This document shows, piece by piece, positions 32,196-45,409 of a DNA stretch of 64,000 bases. The notes under the pieces were generated by a model. It had not been told where the DNA came from. It worked only from the letters and a program-made list of their open reading frames with translations, and made no database searches. This stretch comes from Linnemannia schmuckeri (taxonomy: Eukaryota > Mortierellomycota > Mortierellomycetes > Mortierellales > Mortierellaceae), in assembly GCA_029449235.1 (NCBI GenBank), contig JANATG010000003.1:3302847-3366846 (forward strand). Direction: 5' to 3'. Numbering within the stretch: the first letter of the stretch is position 1; each line of letters starts with the position of its first letter. The translations under genes were made by a program, and so were the position numbers.

Positions 32196-35100
32196 TTAAA
32201 TATTTCCCCAAGTAAGCCGCATAACATGATCCGTCTTCCGGCTGGTCGACTTGATGAACCCCATAAACTGCAACTCGGCCACTCCGCTAATGAACCTCGC
32301 TTGCACCTCCTTCTGATCCAGCTTGTTCGCGTTCGCGATTGTCTTGGTCTTGGCTTTCGATCCAGCACGACCGCCCTTGCCTACTGCTCGTTTCTTGGCC
32401 GGCGGTTCCTCCACACTATCAGGCTGTTGTCCACGCTCAAGGATCATACCGAACGCTGTGAACCAGTCGTACATGTTGATCATCCGCCCACATTCCACAT
32501 ACAGTTTGTAAAGAATGCAAGTATCGTGCTGCGTTGGGAGGACCATGTCCGCCAGGCTCTGGCCCGTGCTCCCAGAAGGTGGTCGACAGCAGTCGCAGTT
32601 TAGATACACTTCTGGTTGACCCAATGCAGCCTGAATCGAAGCGCGTGGCTGTGGCAAGAACGCCTATAAATATACGGAATAAAAATTAGTGCGGCATCTT
32701 ACTTAGTCACTCAAATGTCAAAAAGTGGCGTAAGAACATGATGTAGCTACCTTTTGCTGGATGGTGATTTGCGAGTAGTAATATATCTCATTCAACGGTA
32801 CGCTTGTGTGGCACACTAAGTACGTTCTGCAAATACGTAACATGAATTATGTCAATGTTAGTGCAAGCCAGTCTTACAACATTAATACTTAAGACGAGCG
32901 AAAAAAAAAACCCCTAACCGCATGAGGAAAGATACCTGAAGAGTCGTGAAATGGTTTCGTCAATCTCCTTAACCAGCAACGTGTACGCTCCTAGAGCGCC
33001 CTTGGGTATCCTGGCAGTCTCACGCGTCTTCTTTGCAATCCTGGTCTGTCGGCTATCCGCCTCGTGTGCGTACACATTCAAACTGACCAGTTTCCGCTTC
33101 TTCACAAATCCTCCACTCAACATCTTGGAGGAATCCTCAGCCTCCTCACCATTGTCCTCAGTTTCACTGCTGCTGGTGACAGAATCCTCACTGACGTTGT
33201 CCAAGAGAGCTGCCATCCTGTCCCGAATACTCTGCACCACAATCAGCTCTCCGTCCATAGCATTCTCCAGGGTCGTCGAATTTTTTGGTATACATCGTGG
33301 CGACTCCTTAAACAGTTGCAGCCAATCCTCAACAAACATCATCATGCTGTTCGAGTCTAGTTTTCTATTAGATACAAGAAATAAATCCAATTATGAGGTA
33401 AGGGTATTGTCATAGAAAAGGATACGTTAAAGTTGTAAATAAAAAATAGCGTATATGATTACCGGACGAGACTTTGCAGGAAGGGAATATGGCTCGAGTT
33501 GATAAGAGTACCCTCGAGCGCCATAAAGTAGAGTGCCCGCTTGGGTTTCTTGAGTAATGAGATTGAGAACCGACTCTGAAGGAACCACAAAAAGTCAAAG
33601 ATCATCCCAAAGTTTTGATGATATTCTCGCAGGCCCTGAACCATATCTGGAATCTGCTGCACTAAGAACTCGTCGTCTAAGATCAACATCTCCGCCTCCT
33701 GTGGGTCGCCATTCAACTTGTCTTCCACGTACCTAGCGTACCCAGAGTAACAAGATACTATTAGTAAAGGAACGGCTCAAGCAATGACGTATCCTTGGGC
33801 AGTATGGATTCGCGATTTGTAGGCAGATGAAATTACTATCTTACTGTTGAAATGAAGGGAGCATCCGAAGGTGATCAAAGTGCCCTTTCGTTAAAAAATC
33901 CAATGCCTTGCTCTGTGCTGTGAGCGATCGGTCGCACAGGATACTCAATGGGTTGGCGTAAAAGTGATGCATAACGATGTACTACACATGCAAACAGTGC
34001 AAAAGCGAATCACGTTAGCATCTAGGCCCAATTATCCCATCCACAGCTCCATCAAATAGTTGATCCAGAAATACACCTGCCTTCAAGTTGGAGATGAAAC
34101 CGCCCACAGAAAAATTGTAATGAATGAACTGATCGATTAATTGCTTGAGAGGTAAAGATCCGACCATTAATCCCACGTTGGCATGGATAAACAAGTCTTC
34201 GATAATCGCTGTCAGACACTCGGACGACTGCTGCATCTGGAACTTCCTGGTTTGCAGTCTACTTAGCACTGCCTTGGGCAGCCCCTGATGAAGAGCATCG
34301 ATTGAAGTCGCCAATCCCATCAGCAGGACAAACGGTATCCTGTCCTGGTAGTTGCTGCAGATCGTGATAAAATCCTGGAGAGTATCATAGTCAAAACTTT
34401 CAAAATCCTGCAGGATAATGACCAGCGTCGGCTGCTTCCTTTCCTCACCCGCACCGTCGCTGGATTCGCATAATGACTGGTACCATCGTTCCAGGACAAG
34501 CATGTCATAGTTTTGCAACCTCGCTCCGCCCTAGGTAAAAGTGTTGACAAGGGAAAATTGTAAGCGCCGAATATTATAATCACAACGCGTCAATCCAATG
34601 GGACACCTGTACTAGTAATCAAGGCCCAAAAAAACTAAAAGTACCTCCAATGGGTTAATGGCGCCTACGATTCCTAGTCCAAGAAACTGCTCGATCATCG
34701 ACTTTTGAGCACTTTTCAGATTAGCGCAATCCTTTGACTGCAGGACAACAACATGGCTCGCGGAGCTGGCAGAAGCTGCTGTATTGCTGTCCAGCTCCAT
34801 ATCTTCCGCTCCCATAGCTCCCGATGAAGGTGGTGTTGAAGACGATATTGTCTGGGCGATCTGCTGAAAGAGAAGGTCGTGATCCGGGACATTGATTCCT
34901 GCAAAGATCAATCCTGTGGGCAGTTCTAAGAATGGCATTACAGCACTGTAAAAATCGAGAAGCGCATTATTAACTAGTGTTTCCTCCACATGTGGGCGAA
35001 TAGCAAGTCATGGTGTCTCGTTAACCAAAGTCCTAGCTTGGTATACACACATACTTGTTGGACTGACGAGAGTAGGCGTTGTGGACAAAGTTGTAGATGG

Positions 35101-35533
35101 CCGATAGAACCATGGTGTTCATATTCCGCATGACATTCTCGATCCTGCCAGCCATCAGCTCCCACTCCCGGTTGAAAAGAGCGCGCCTAATTTCCATAGC
35201 CTCTATTGGCTCATTGACGTCCTTGAGTTGTTGGAAGCCATCTAGCCTGAAGTGGTCTATGTCACATTGATTGGCGCAAAGGAAGGATGATTAAGTGCCA
35301 GCCTAGATCCGCTGCAAAAGGGTGCCAACACGGACATTGATCTCAAGTATCTTACCCCACTGTGCTGCTTTTGCTGCCTTTGCTTTGCTCTTTCCTACTG
35401 TCTTCCCGATGGTCGATGGGGGGACATAGAAGACACCCTAATGGTGGCGGAGACAGATGTGTTGCTGCGTTAATGTATTTTTGTGTTAGATTCGATTGTG
35501 AATTGTGTTCCTGATGTGACAATCAACGTTCAT
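32196..35533 (-). CDS. ORC3: origin recognition complex subunit 3, about 10 exons
   Basis: Exons 35533-35528(?), 35437-35356, 35256-35055, 34945-34645, 34530-34081, 33981-33845, 33732-33463, 33364-32936, 32826-32751 and 32663-32196 keep phase and give about 806 residues. Conserved stretches in ORC3 order: GLIFAGINVPDHDLLF; VVLQSKDCANLKSAQKSMIE; TLVIILQDFESFDYDTLQDF with IPFVLLMGLATS (Orc/AAA-like core); FISNLKYIVMHHFYANPLS; LRMLPSFQQYVEDKL; the C-terminal winged helix ending MGFIKSTSRKTDHVMRLTWG. ORC3 is part of the hexamer that marks replication origins and loads MCM with Cdc6/Cdt1. The exon at 34530 ends with a GC donor (intron 34080-33982). The first exon is uncertain: a 6-nt ATGAAC start with a weak GTTGAT donor is the only option I found. 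The remaining nine exons are secure. Confidence 0.9.
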
Positions 35534-36232
35534 CTTGCTGCGTTCAAATATGACCCCTGTGTGTACAACAGAAGTGGCAGCATACGTCAGTGAGTGAGTC
35601 GAATTCGTCCATTGTCTGCGAATAGTCGCGCGAATGAATAGTTGTTTGTTGTTGTTGTTCCTGCAGCTGTCTGTCGGAAGTGAAGAACAAAAACATCTTT
35701 CCACGAACCTTGCTTGAATTGCCTTATTGTGGATCAGGTGCACGTGATTGACACCTTTAACTTGATTTTTGGTGGCAAACGTAAAAAATACACGTATGGG
35801 ACGAGTTAATGACTTCAGTGGTCAGCGGTCGCCTCCTAAACGACGCATGGCTGTTTAGTCATAACCCGTCCGTGAATACAACAACGACGGAGACGTGTGA
35901 GAGACAGATACGACATCGTTGTCCAACTGCGATTTCTTATCCTGTTTCGCACCGGCTTGACATTTTTTGTCCATATTTGGCTTGTTTCTGGGTCGCATTC
36001 CCTCTCGATCTGTCTCGTTCTCTTCTCGGCTGGGTCTCATCCACACAAGAAGGAAGCCTTCCCAACAATCACTAACAGCCTGACACGAACCGCTACTGGC
36101 TTTTTTTTTTTTTAATATATATTTTCTTCTTCCCTTACATCTTACCCCTCTTTCCTTTCTGCCGGTAATAACATTCTATAATTCTCTCCATCCTCAACCC
36201 TTCCTCCTCCAACTTAGAAAAGAACAAAAAAA
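35534..36232. promoter_or_regulatory. divergent promoter region ORC3 / SAP-domain gene
   Basis: About 700 bp between ORC3 (-) and the SAP-domain gene (+). The right part is CT-rich with a T run at about 36102-36113, then a leader ending in an A-rich context before the ATG. No ORF or repeat beyond that. Confidence 0.5.
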
Positions 36233-38001
36233 ATGTCAAGTGCACTTTTAAAACGCCGCAAGAACGAGCTCAAAGGTGCGCATGCTATAGTGAATTATAA
36301 CTGTTGCGGCTCTATGCAGTGTCTACAATACTCGCTAACACGTTTGACGTTACCTCCACAATAGAGCTAGCTTTAAACTTGGGCCTTTCCTCGGAAGGCA
36401 TCCGAGAAGAACTCGTCGATAGAATTAGGTAAGGCTTTTCACTCATACTTGTCCATCATTGTGCTGAGGGAATATCAAAATTACTGACCTACTGTTTGCC
36501 TTTTGTCGCTGTCTCCACAGACATCATGTTGTCAAACATGGCGCCAGTGATTCATCTCTTCGCGATCTTTTCCGCGAGGAGAGCCCAAGAGCGAGCATTC
36601 GCCGCTCAACCGAGAGTAGTCGTTTAGCCAGTCTTTCCTCCGCCGCCGACGACGACGATAGTTCTGATGAAGGTGTTCGAACTCGCTCAAGGCGCTCATC
36701 ACCCAAAAAGTCGACCATGCATGTTACTGCAACTCGCAAGTCCAGGTGAGTCAAGCAAACTGCTGTTCTTTCTGATTTGATCATATTTTGACTAGACACC
36801 AGCGGTTGCTAATAGTAGGCCGACAATGGTATTCCTTTGCCTACATAGATCTGGACGTAGTTCTGACTCTGAGAGTGCTGAGGATCCATTGTCGGAGCAT
36901 CAAGTCCGCAACTTCATGGACGACCTTCAAACTGATATCCACGAGGCAAAAGAGCTTGCAAGCTCGCTGGAACACACCCTCCACGAAAAGCTACAGTCCG
37001 GGAAAGCGACTATTCGACGCGCCTCCAAGGATCTGACTTCTGGTGTTGTTAACGTTATTGACGATGTTGTTGGAGCTGTATCGGGCAACAAGGGCAAAAG
37101 CGTCCGTCGTGGGTCCCATCATCGCCACGCAGACGAGGATAGCGACCACCACCGCCACAGCCGTTATTGCCGTCATGGCCGTCATGGCGAGGAGGAGCAC
37201 GTGGGTCTTTGTGGCAAAGTCTGCAGCATGATCAAGCACCGCTTCGCGAACTGTGCTTCCTGCGCATCCAACAAGTGGCAAGTGTTACATGATCTGGGCT
37301 CAAACAGTCTGGGCTTCGTCTGGATCACCCTCCTTCTCGAGCTGACAGTCTTTCTCTCGTCAGCATTCGCTCAGAACAGTCAGGTACATTGCTCTCACTC
37401 TCACTCTCTCTTTCTTTCATGCACCACCTGTCTTTATAGATAACATTGGCACACTTCGCATCTAGTGAACACTGACAGCACTCACGGCAATATACTAACC
37501 CCTTTTCTCCTTTGGTCACTTTACACACAGCACGTAGAGGGATGGTTCTCCTGCTTGCACCTTTTGACTAATTGGCCCAACTTTCTAAAGCCATTTTTCG
37601 CATACTACGGAGCCCTGTTCGCCATCCCTACCCTCCTCTCTCAACTCTTTAACGTTGACCGGTCTCGCTCGCACAAACATAACCAGACCCAGCCATCCGG
37701 CCTCCTTTCCCGCAAGACCACCTCTGGTCTTTCCTACTTTGCCTTCAAGTTTGCAATGACCTATTTCCTTAGTCAAACCCTCACCGCCAACCTTCGTGCT
37801 GACAACCCTAGTCTTGTTGGACTGGCCAAAGAAGCCGTCGAGACTGTGGTGAATCACGTTAGTCATCAGCCCGTCCTTATGAAGAACTACTGCATATTAC
37901 CCCAGGTCTTCCGGTACATCCCCGAGAGCGTTAGTCTATCGACCTCTGGTGTAGGGACCATCTTGGCTCTTGCAGAGACCGCTCTCTCCAGACGTCGATA
38001 G
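36233..38001 (+). CDS. SAP/HeH-domain integral membrane protein, 5 exons
   Basis: Exons 36233-36275, 36365-36428, 36521-36745, 36849-37383 and 37531-38001 join in phase, 445 residues. The first about 42 residues (KRRKNELKELALNLGLSSEG then REELVDRIRHHVV) are a SAP or helix-extension-helix fold, a DNA-binding element. A Ser/Arg-rich, acidic linker and a helical segment follow (FMDDLQTDIHEAKELASSLE). A His-rich stretch, a Cys-rich patch (LCGKVCSMIKHRFANCASCA) and two to three hydrophobic spans come next (about 262-284 SLGFVWITLLLELTVFLSSA; 304-328 FLKPFFAYYGALFAIPTLL; about 360-380). An N-terminal HeH domain followed by membrane spans is the layout of inner nuclear membrane proteins such as Heh1/Src1 and Lem2, but the MAN1 C-terminal domain is not seen. 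A nuclear envelope chromatin tether is an inference. Confidence 0.75.
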
Positions 38002-40241
38002 ACTAGACAACGCACCTTTTTTTGCTACACTACAGGTTTTAATAAAAAAAAGTTTTCTTTACTGTCCTAGACACGCCGGTCCTTTCATTTCCTTATCCTT
38101 CCAGTTGGAGGGTTCAGCGTGGATCGAGATCATGCTCGACTGCCCTTTGCCTTGAGGTATTCTATTTTATTATTGTTGTTGCTGTTGTTGTTGCATGGAA
38201 GGTATTGCTATGTGGGAAAATGACTGCACTGCTTTCCGCTGCCGTGGACATGCTCGTGCTCACGTCTGTTTCGGAAAAAATTGAATGAAAAGGAGACACA
38301 CCGGCTTACAGAAAAAGAAAATTGCTGTCGATCGTCAAAACGCATCTCCTTTCACTCCTCTTCTACTTTTTCCTCTCTTTTGATATGTTAATGGATGCGG
38401 GAGACAACTTTTTGTTTGTTTGCTTTCTCCCTTCCTTTCCCAAGTCAAATATGTGCCTGTGTTTACTGTTTGTAAATCGCCCCTGATGAGGCCTGTTCAC
38501 CTGCCTCGCCCTTGTTAGTCTCCTCTTTCTACACTGTGCCGTCTCCTCAGCTACCCTATTCCACTCTCAAGCAAAAAAGCTATTCTCCACCTCCACCACA
38601 TTAATGGAGCGCCTCTCGCTGGTACTGCTACCATCGACGGCGCTACCGCGTTCACATCCGTCTCCACTGAAACAATGTTCCCTAACCTCAGTAACATCAG
38701 CATATGCTGGATCATATACCACAGGGCCCAACGGCACCTTACAATATCAATACACACGAGCTCAACATGCCATCAAAGATAACAGCAACAATCACGAATC
38801 AATAACAACAAATGATACAACCACCGCAACAGGCGTCCATCCTCTTGCACGAAGAGGCGAAGGTGGATGCACAGAGGACGACTGCCAGCGCAAAGTTACA
38901 CCTGTCACCAGAGATCCATATTAGTCTGCCAGTAGGCCCGTCGGTGGGGATCCTGTCGTGAAAAGTTTGCAAGACGGTGTCGGATGGATTACCTCGATTG
39001 GGTAATGCACTGTCTCCTTTCTGACCCTGACAGTGATCCTTACCCACCAGGATATTTTTGATAATTAACAGTCAACACACAAATAAAATGAGCGTGGAGG
39101 TACTCTAAGTCCTTTTGGTTTGCACTTTTGCTGTGAGACTCGAATTGTTTCCACTTGGCAGACCTGTCCATACATTCCGGTTGTCAGAATATGCAAACTG
39201 TGCTGTGCCATAACATACTGTCTCTTCTCTTCCTACAATGCAGACAACGTACATTACCCCCACCAAAATTCACCCAATTTGATCTTGGCTAATTGACACC
39301 ACTACTATTTACGCCGAATGTGTCTTTTTTTGTTTTTTTTGCTTCTTGATAAGGATCAATGGAATCTAGGATGCAAATTGATGAGGATGGATTATAGACT
39401 ACTTCGCCTTTCCTTGATTCTTGGGCGCATTAAGAGAGAGAGAGAGGAAGCGAGGAAGGAGGGATCACCGTGAGAGGCGAGAGCCTTAGTTATTTGACAG
39501 ATCCCTCTAAGTGTGTGTGCAGTCGATATGATGACGACGATTGCGCGCGATAGGATTGAAGACTTATCCGGGCCACGGTAGTCACTTTGTCCTCAATGTC
39601 GCCACTCCCCTCTTCCAATCGCTTCAACTTTCACCCGCTATTGTGGGCAGAGTGAACTAACACCCCAAACCCAAGACCAATAGATATCCTTGAACAACGA
39701 GTGCTAGGCTTGTTGCGCGCGAGTATTTTGCAGTTGTAAGGTAATGTCAAGTAAGGAGTCTTATCAGGTCGTAGTGTTGAGTCGTCGAAGAGACCTGGTA
39801 CTGAGACGATGTCTACACCGTTTGCTGTAAACGCGTGGCAATTGAGCACATCCTCCGTGTGCCGTGGTAGCTGTATACAAACTACTTCACATTTTATCCG
39901 CGTCCGAGGGTTCTCTCTCAAAGCCTTTTTTTTTTTTTTTTTTTCGAGCGGCGTCCATTAAGCAGTCACGAAATGGATAAACTGACATTTAATAATATTC
40001 TTCCTGTACAATTCTGCACTCTTCCTTCAACTTCTTGAAGGTCTGGCGACACAATAGTCTTTGCACCTTTACCAACTTGCTCCTCTGTCAACTTGTCCCT
40101 TATACTTCTTTACATCTCAGTCCTGATTGCATTTCCCGAGCCACACGATTACCTTCCAACGACAAGCATTGAGCTCAAGACACCGTCCCTCAGACTACCA
40201 GGTCGACTCAACGCAACAAGGGCCGATTATTATTGCAGACT
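38002..40241. other. intergenic region
   Basis: About 2.2 kb between two plus-strand genes. It contains the 3' UTR of the SAP-domain gene, a T19 run at 39926-39944 and the promoter/leader of the ABCC gene. Frames of about 100 codons at 38604-38924 (+) and 39631-39921 (-) read like protein but have no start context or family features. They could be decayed fragments. Confidence 0.45.
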
Positions 40242-43200
40242 ATGTCCGGTCTGTGCACAAACCACGAAGGATGGGTAAGAAGATTGTAGCCGACTTGCAT
40301 CGGTCGTCTTCGTATCGATAAAAATGTTCATAAATAATTAGAAGCACCTTCCTTCTTACAAATCAATCGGGTTCATTGCCAACGTAGGGTCCACTGAGTC
40401 CGGATCGATATGACTTGACGCCATGCTTCGAGTTCAGGTGCGTCGTTGAACTAGATAGAATGGTTCGCATCATTAACGCACAAACACTAAAACACTCTAA
40501 CTAACCGCTCGAGTCGATGGTTTTCATTTGTATCCATAGTGTCTTTTTTTGCGGCATGGCAACCGTTGCTATCGTGGGATTCTTGACCAGGATTCATTAT
40601 CTGGCTCGTCATACGAAACCACATGGCCTAGGAAGAACAGCGTGGATCTACTGGCCCACCCAGATCTCTATGGTCGTCGCAGCCATCACCATCTGGACTC
40701 TGGCATACCAGTTTTTCTCCATGAAGAATTATTCAGTCATCTGTGCTTGGAGCTGCTTACTCATGGGAGTCGCCTGGGTAAGTCTCGCCTCTTATTCAGT
40801 GTTATGGTCTTGCTTATGGAGGCATTTTAGGCGCAAACCTAACGGCAAATATCCATTGAATAGGTCGCTGCCGCCATTTTGAATAAATATGAGCACACCT
40901 GTGAGATTCGATCAAGTAGTGCCATATTCGCATTTTATGTCACCTCTATCTGTGGCGCTCTCACCATCCTCCAGACAGCACTGGATCCAGGATCAGGAAC
41001 CGACTACTCTGTCACTCCTCTGGTCATCTTCGCCCTTACACTGACGGCAGGATTCGTTGTTGAGGCTTGGCCTCGTGGAAACACCCGTGTTCAACGCTCA
41101 AGCAGTGTCGGCATGTACGGCAAGGCAAACCTCTTCTCACGTCTCACATTCTGGTTCTTCACGCCCATCATCTCAATCGGACTCAATCGGATCCTTACGG
41201 CTGACGATATCAAAGGCCAGCTCCCAAAGTCTCTAGCAGCATACACTGGATACAAACGGCTCTCACGCGCCTGGGACGAGGCACTCCAACGACACAGGCG
41301 ATCTTCATCCGCCTCCTCAAAGGAGACATCGCCCTCGCTGTTCTGGACAGTTCTCAAAAACAGCTGGGAAATGTTAATACCAGTCCTGCTGAGTCGTGTC
41401 GCTATTGTGTTGTTCTCCTACACTCTACCGATCTTATTGAAGGAACTCCTCAATTATCTGGAGGATCATGAGTCCAAACCAGTCTCCTACGGGATCACTC
41501 TAGCCCTCGGTATGTTTACCGCGTCGCTATGTGCTTCACTCCTGAACACCTACAATCGCTACCAAATGCTGACTCTCGGTGTTGCCAGTCGCTCGGCACT
41601 CATCTCAATGATCTATCGCAAGTCTCTCCGTCTCTCTGCAGGATCGCGGAACGAAGCGAGCAGTGGAAAAATCGCCAATCATATGTCGGTTGACGCCGAT
41701 CAATGGTGGAACGCGATCGTGTACATCTCCATGTGGATTGAGATCCCGCTAGCGCTCTTCATCTCCATGAAGATGCTGTATAACCTCCTGGGCTGGTCGA
41801 TGCTGGCGGGAGTGTTCGCTATGTTATCTCTCCTACCTCTTCAGGCTTGGCAAGCGCGTGTTTTCCAGAGTATCCAAAGTGGCAAGCTCAAAGCTATGGA
41901 CGAGCGGATGCGATTGACGACCGAAGTTCTCTCCTCCATGAAAATCGTCAAGCTCTACGGCTGGTCAACTGCTTTTCTACGCCGCATCCTCGAGATCAGG
42001 AACCAAGAGCTGGCGTATCTCCGCCGCATCGGAGTCGTTGAGGCCTTCATGTCGATCATCTTTATCTCATCCTCCCTCATCATTAGTCTTATTACCTTTG
42101 CTGTCTATGCTCTTTGGGGCGGACCAAATTTCACACCAGGGACACTCACACCTCAGACAGTTTTCGTCTCCATGACACTGTTTGCAATGCTTAAGGGACC
42201 GATTGCCAGTCTCTCGGATGCCACCACCTCAACCATTGGTGTTCTTGTTGCCACAAGGAGAATCCAGCAGTTCTTACTCAAGGAAGAAGTCGACGAAGCC
42301 GACGTTGTTCGTTCGGAATCCCTTCCAAGGGACCCACTCGGCCCTGTCATCTTGATCAAGGACTCCTCCTTCTCATGGGCTTCGCCATCACAGAACGAGC
42401 TTCGACCTGACCCGGATGAACGGACCGCCTTACTCGCGACAAACGACAACCCTCCCAATAATATTCCGGCCCCGACGCTTCAGTCGATTCAGCTCACGGT
42501 TCAGCGAGGCAGTTTAACAGCTATTGTCGGCCGGGTTGGTCAGGGAAAGTCATCATTATTGTCCGCGATGATTGGAGACATGTACAAGCTCAAAGGGCAA
42601 GTGGAGCTCTGTGGGCGAGTGGCCTATGTCCCTCAGCAAGCTTGGATCTGCAATGCCACACTGAAGGATAACATTTTGTTTGGGAACGAGTACGATGAGG
42701 CCAAGTATCGACACGTCCTATTTGCCTGTGGATTAGAGCCCGATATTGCGATGCTTCCAGGTGGCGACATGACAGAGATTGGCGAGCGCGGGATTAACCT
42801 CTCTGGCGGCCAGAAACAACGCGTATCATTGGCCCGTGCGGCGTACGACGATGCCGACATTTACCTTTTGGACGATCCCCTGAGCGCCGTGGATGCCCAC
42901 GTCGACCACCATCTCTGGCAGAACCTTATTGGACCTTCAGGACTGCTCAGGAGAAAGGCTCGAGTCCTCGTTACCCATGGCACTCATCACCTCCGTGAGA
43001 TGGATCAGATTGTGGTTGTCAAGGACGGATCTATCCAGGAACGAGGAGATTACTCGCAACTTATGGGTTCCAAAAAGAACTTTTACCGCTTGATCAAGGA
43101 GTACACTGTTTTGGAGAGGAGAAGCTCACATGCAACAATCAAGAGGCGCCAGAGCAAGGATACTGCGGTTGAGGGTGTGTCTGCTACAGGTGAGGAGAAC

Positions 43201-45409
43201 GACTCGGAAGAACCAAGCACCGAGGGAGAGGCTGGCGCGGATCAGGATACCTCTGACGACGAAACCAAGGAATCCTCAGAGCCGCTTCAGAAGCAAAAGA
43301 TCGAGAAACCGAACGCCAAAGCTGTCCTCACTGGTGCAGAAAAGATGAAGGAGGGCGAAGTTGGGTTTGACGTTGTACTCTACTATGCCAAGGAAGCGTA
43401 AGCTATCAACCAGTCATTAATTTGATCCGCGACTTTACCCTTCAAAGGATTTTTGTGATCTAAAATATTGAATAACCCTATGGTACTACATTCATACAAC
43501 CACCATAGTTCATACCGGATAACGGCCACAATTGTTTTTTTGTTTTTGCTTGCTCAAGGATGTCTCGTCTCGACCAGCCTGTGGTTGAAGCATTGGATCA
43601 AAGTCTCCAAGGAAATCGGGGACGACGAGTCACTGTCTCTGTTCATATTCCTGGGGGTATATGCCTTCTTGACAATGGTGTATGTGCTGCTTTACATGGT
43701 CATCACCTGGTTAGGACTTGCCGTGGCAAGAATCAGAGCCTCGAAACGGATCCACAGTCATCTTCTTGAAAAGGTGCTCCGATTACCTATGCCATTCTTT
43801 GATACTACTCCTGTTGGTCGTATCATCAATCGCTTCTCATCCGACATCTTTGCGGTGGATGTGAGGATCCCAAGCAAGCTGATCGACATTTGCCTCTTTG
43901 GTATCTCTGTCGCTAGTACACTCTTGCTTATTGTCTTTACGACGCCGTCGTTTATCCTGATTCTGCCCTTCCTGCTCATCGGATATTGGTTTGTTGAAAA
44001 GTGCTTCCTGAACGTCTCCCGAACCCTGGCACGGATCTATGTCATCTCCAAGTCTCCTGTTTACCAGCATTTCCACGAGTCTCTTGGTGGTGTATCGACT
44101 ATCAGAGCTACGAAGACCCAAGAACGATTCATCGAGAAGAACGCGGCCATGGTTGACAGGATGTCCAACAACTTTTTGTCCAACATGGGCAGCCGACGCT
44201 GGTTGGATGTTCAGCTTCGAATTCTGAGCACCATTGTATTGCTGTGCGCTGCTCTCTTTGCGGTTCTACAGCGGGACAGCATGGACCCGAGTCTGGTAGG
44301 ACTTACCCTAAGCTTTGCCCTGACGATTACCGAGGAGGTAACAAGCCTTGTACGCAACTTTTGCGACCTTCAGGTAAGCATTACTTATATCACACATTTC
44401 TATGCTAAACTTCTGCAAGGCATCTTGTCCCGAGATATCTGTCACTAACACCAAGCATTTTGTTTCTATGTATTAGAATCAATTAATAGGATTGGAGAGG
44501 ATCATCGAGTACACAGACTTGAAAACGGAGGCACCAGACACAACACACGTTCTCCTTCCTGCCAAATGGCCTTCAAAGGGGCGCATCAGCTTCAAGAACT
44601 ACTCGACACGCTACCGTGAAGGACTAGACTTGGTGATCAAAAACGTATCTGTTGACATCCTGCCATCAGAAAAAATCGGGATCGTAGGTAGAACAGGAGC
44701 GGGCAAGTCCTCACTGACATTGGCTCTCTTTCGCCTGGTCGAGGCTGCCAACAGCTACTGGGCCAAGGAGAGTGACAACAGCCGATTCCTTGTTGCAGAT
44801 GCAGCACCGATCGGTATTCTCGGCACTGACGATTCAAACGACGAGGAGTATGGCGGCCTTATTGAGATTGATGGAGTCGATATTTCAACTGTTGGATTGG
44901 AGGAATTGAGGAGACATTTGGCAATCATTCCTCAGGATCCAACTTTATTTGCTGGTTCGGTGCGAGACAACCTGGACCCCTTTCAAGAATTGGAAGACGC
45001 TGACTTGTGGGAGGCCCTGGAGCGAGCCCATTTGAAGGATATCATATCGGAGCTGCCTGGAGGGTTGACGTTTGAGGTGTCATCGAATGGCGACAATTTT
45101 TCTGTAGGTCAGAGATCTTTGATCTGCTTGGCACGTGCGCTGCTACGAAAGACCAAGATCCTGGTTCTAGACGAGGCGACGGCGGCGGTTGATGTGGAGA
45201 CGGACGAGCTAATTCAGAAGACGATCCGGAAGGAGTTTGCGGACAGGACGATTTTGACGATTGCACATCGCATCAAGACTGTAATGGACAGTGACAGGAT
45301 TTTAGTGCTGGAAATGGGTCGAGTGGAGGAGTTTGATAGGCCGTCTGTGCTGCTGCAGAAGGAGGAGTCTCTGTTCTACCGGCTGGCTAAGCAGGCGGGT
45401 GAGATCTAG
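40242..45409 (+). CDS. ABCC/MRP-type full ABC transporter, 6 exons
   Basis: Exons 40242-40274, 40388-40437, 40540-40777, 40864-43397, 43509-44373 and 44477-45409 join in phase, 1550 residues. The start (MSGLCTNHEGW then GPLSPDRYDLTPCFEF) matches the usual fungal MRP N-terminus and fixes the first two small exons. The order is TMD0 (hydrophobic spans in exons 3-4), TMD1, NBD1, linker, TMD2, NBD2. NBD1 (Walker A GRVGQGKSS about 661, signature NLSGGQKQR about 752, Walker B IYLLDDPLSAVD) is the usual asymmetric MRP type with Asp instead of Glu after Walker B. NBD2 has Walker A GRTGAGKSS (about 1311), FSVGQRSLICLARALL (about 1448) and Walker B ILVLDEATAAVD. The Ser/Glu-rich linker (about 810-840) is a likely phosphorylation region. 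Such pumps export glutathione conjugates and other organic anions, often at the vacuole or plasma membrane. Confidence 0.93.

Noticed and set aside
38604..38924. 106-codon plus-strand frame
   Set aside because: Low-complexity N- and T-rich text, no second exon with a matching phase; left as intergenic.
39631..39921. 96-codon minus-strand frame that reads like protein
   Set aside because: No start context, no joinable exons and no family recognised; perhaps a decayed fragment but not supportable as a gene.
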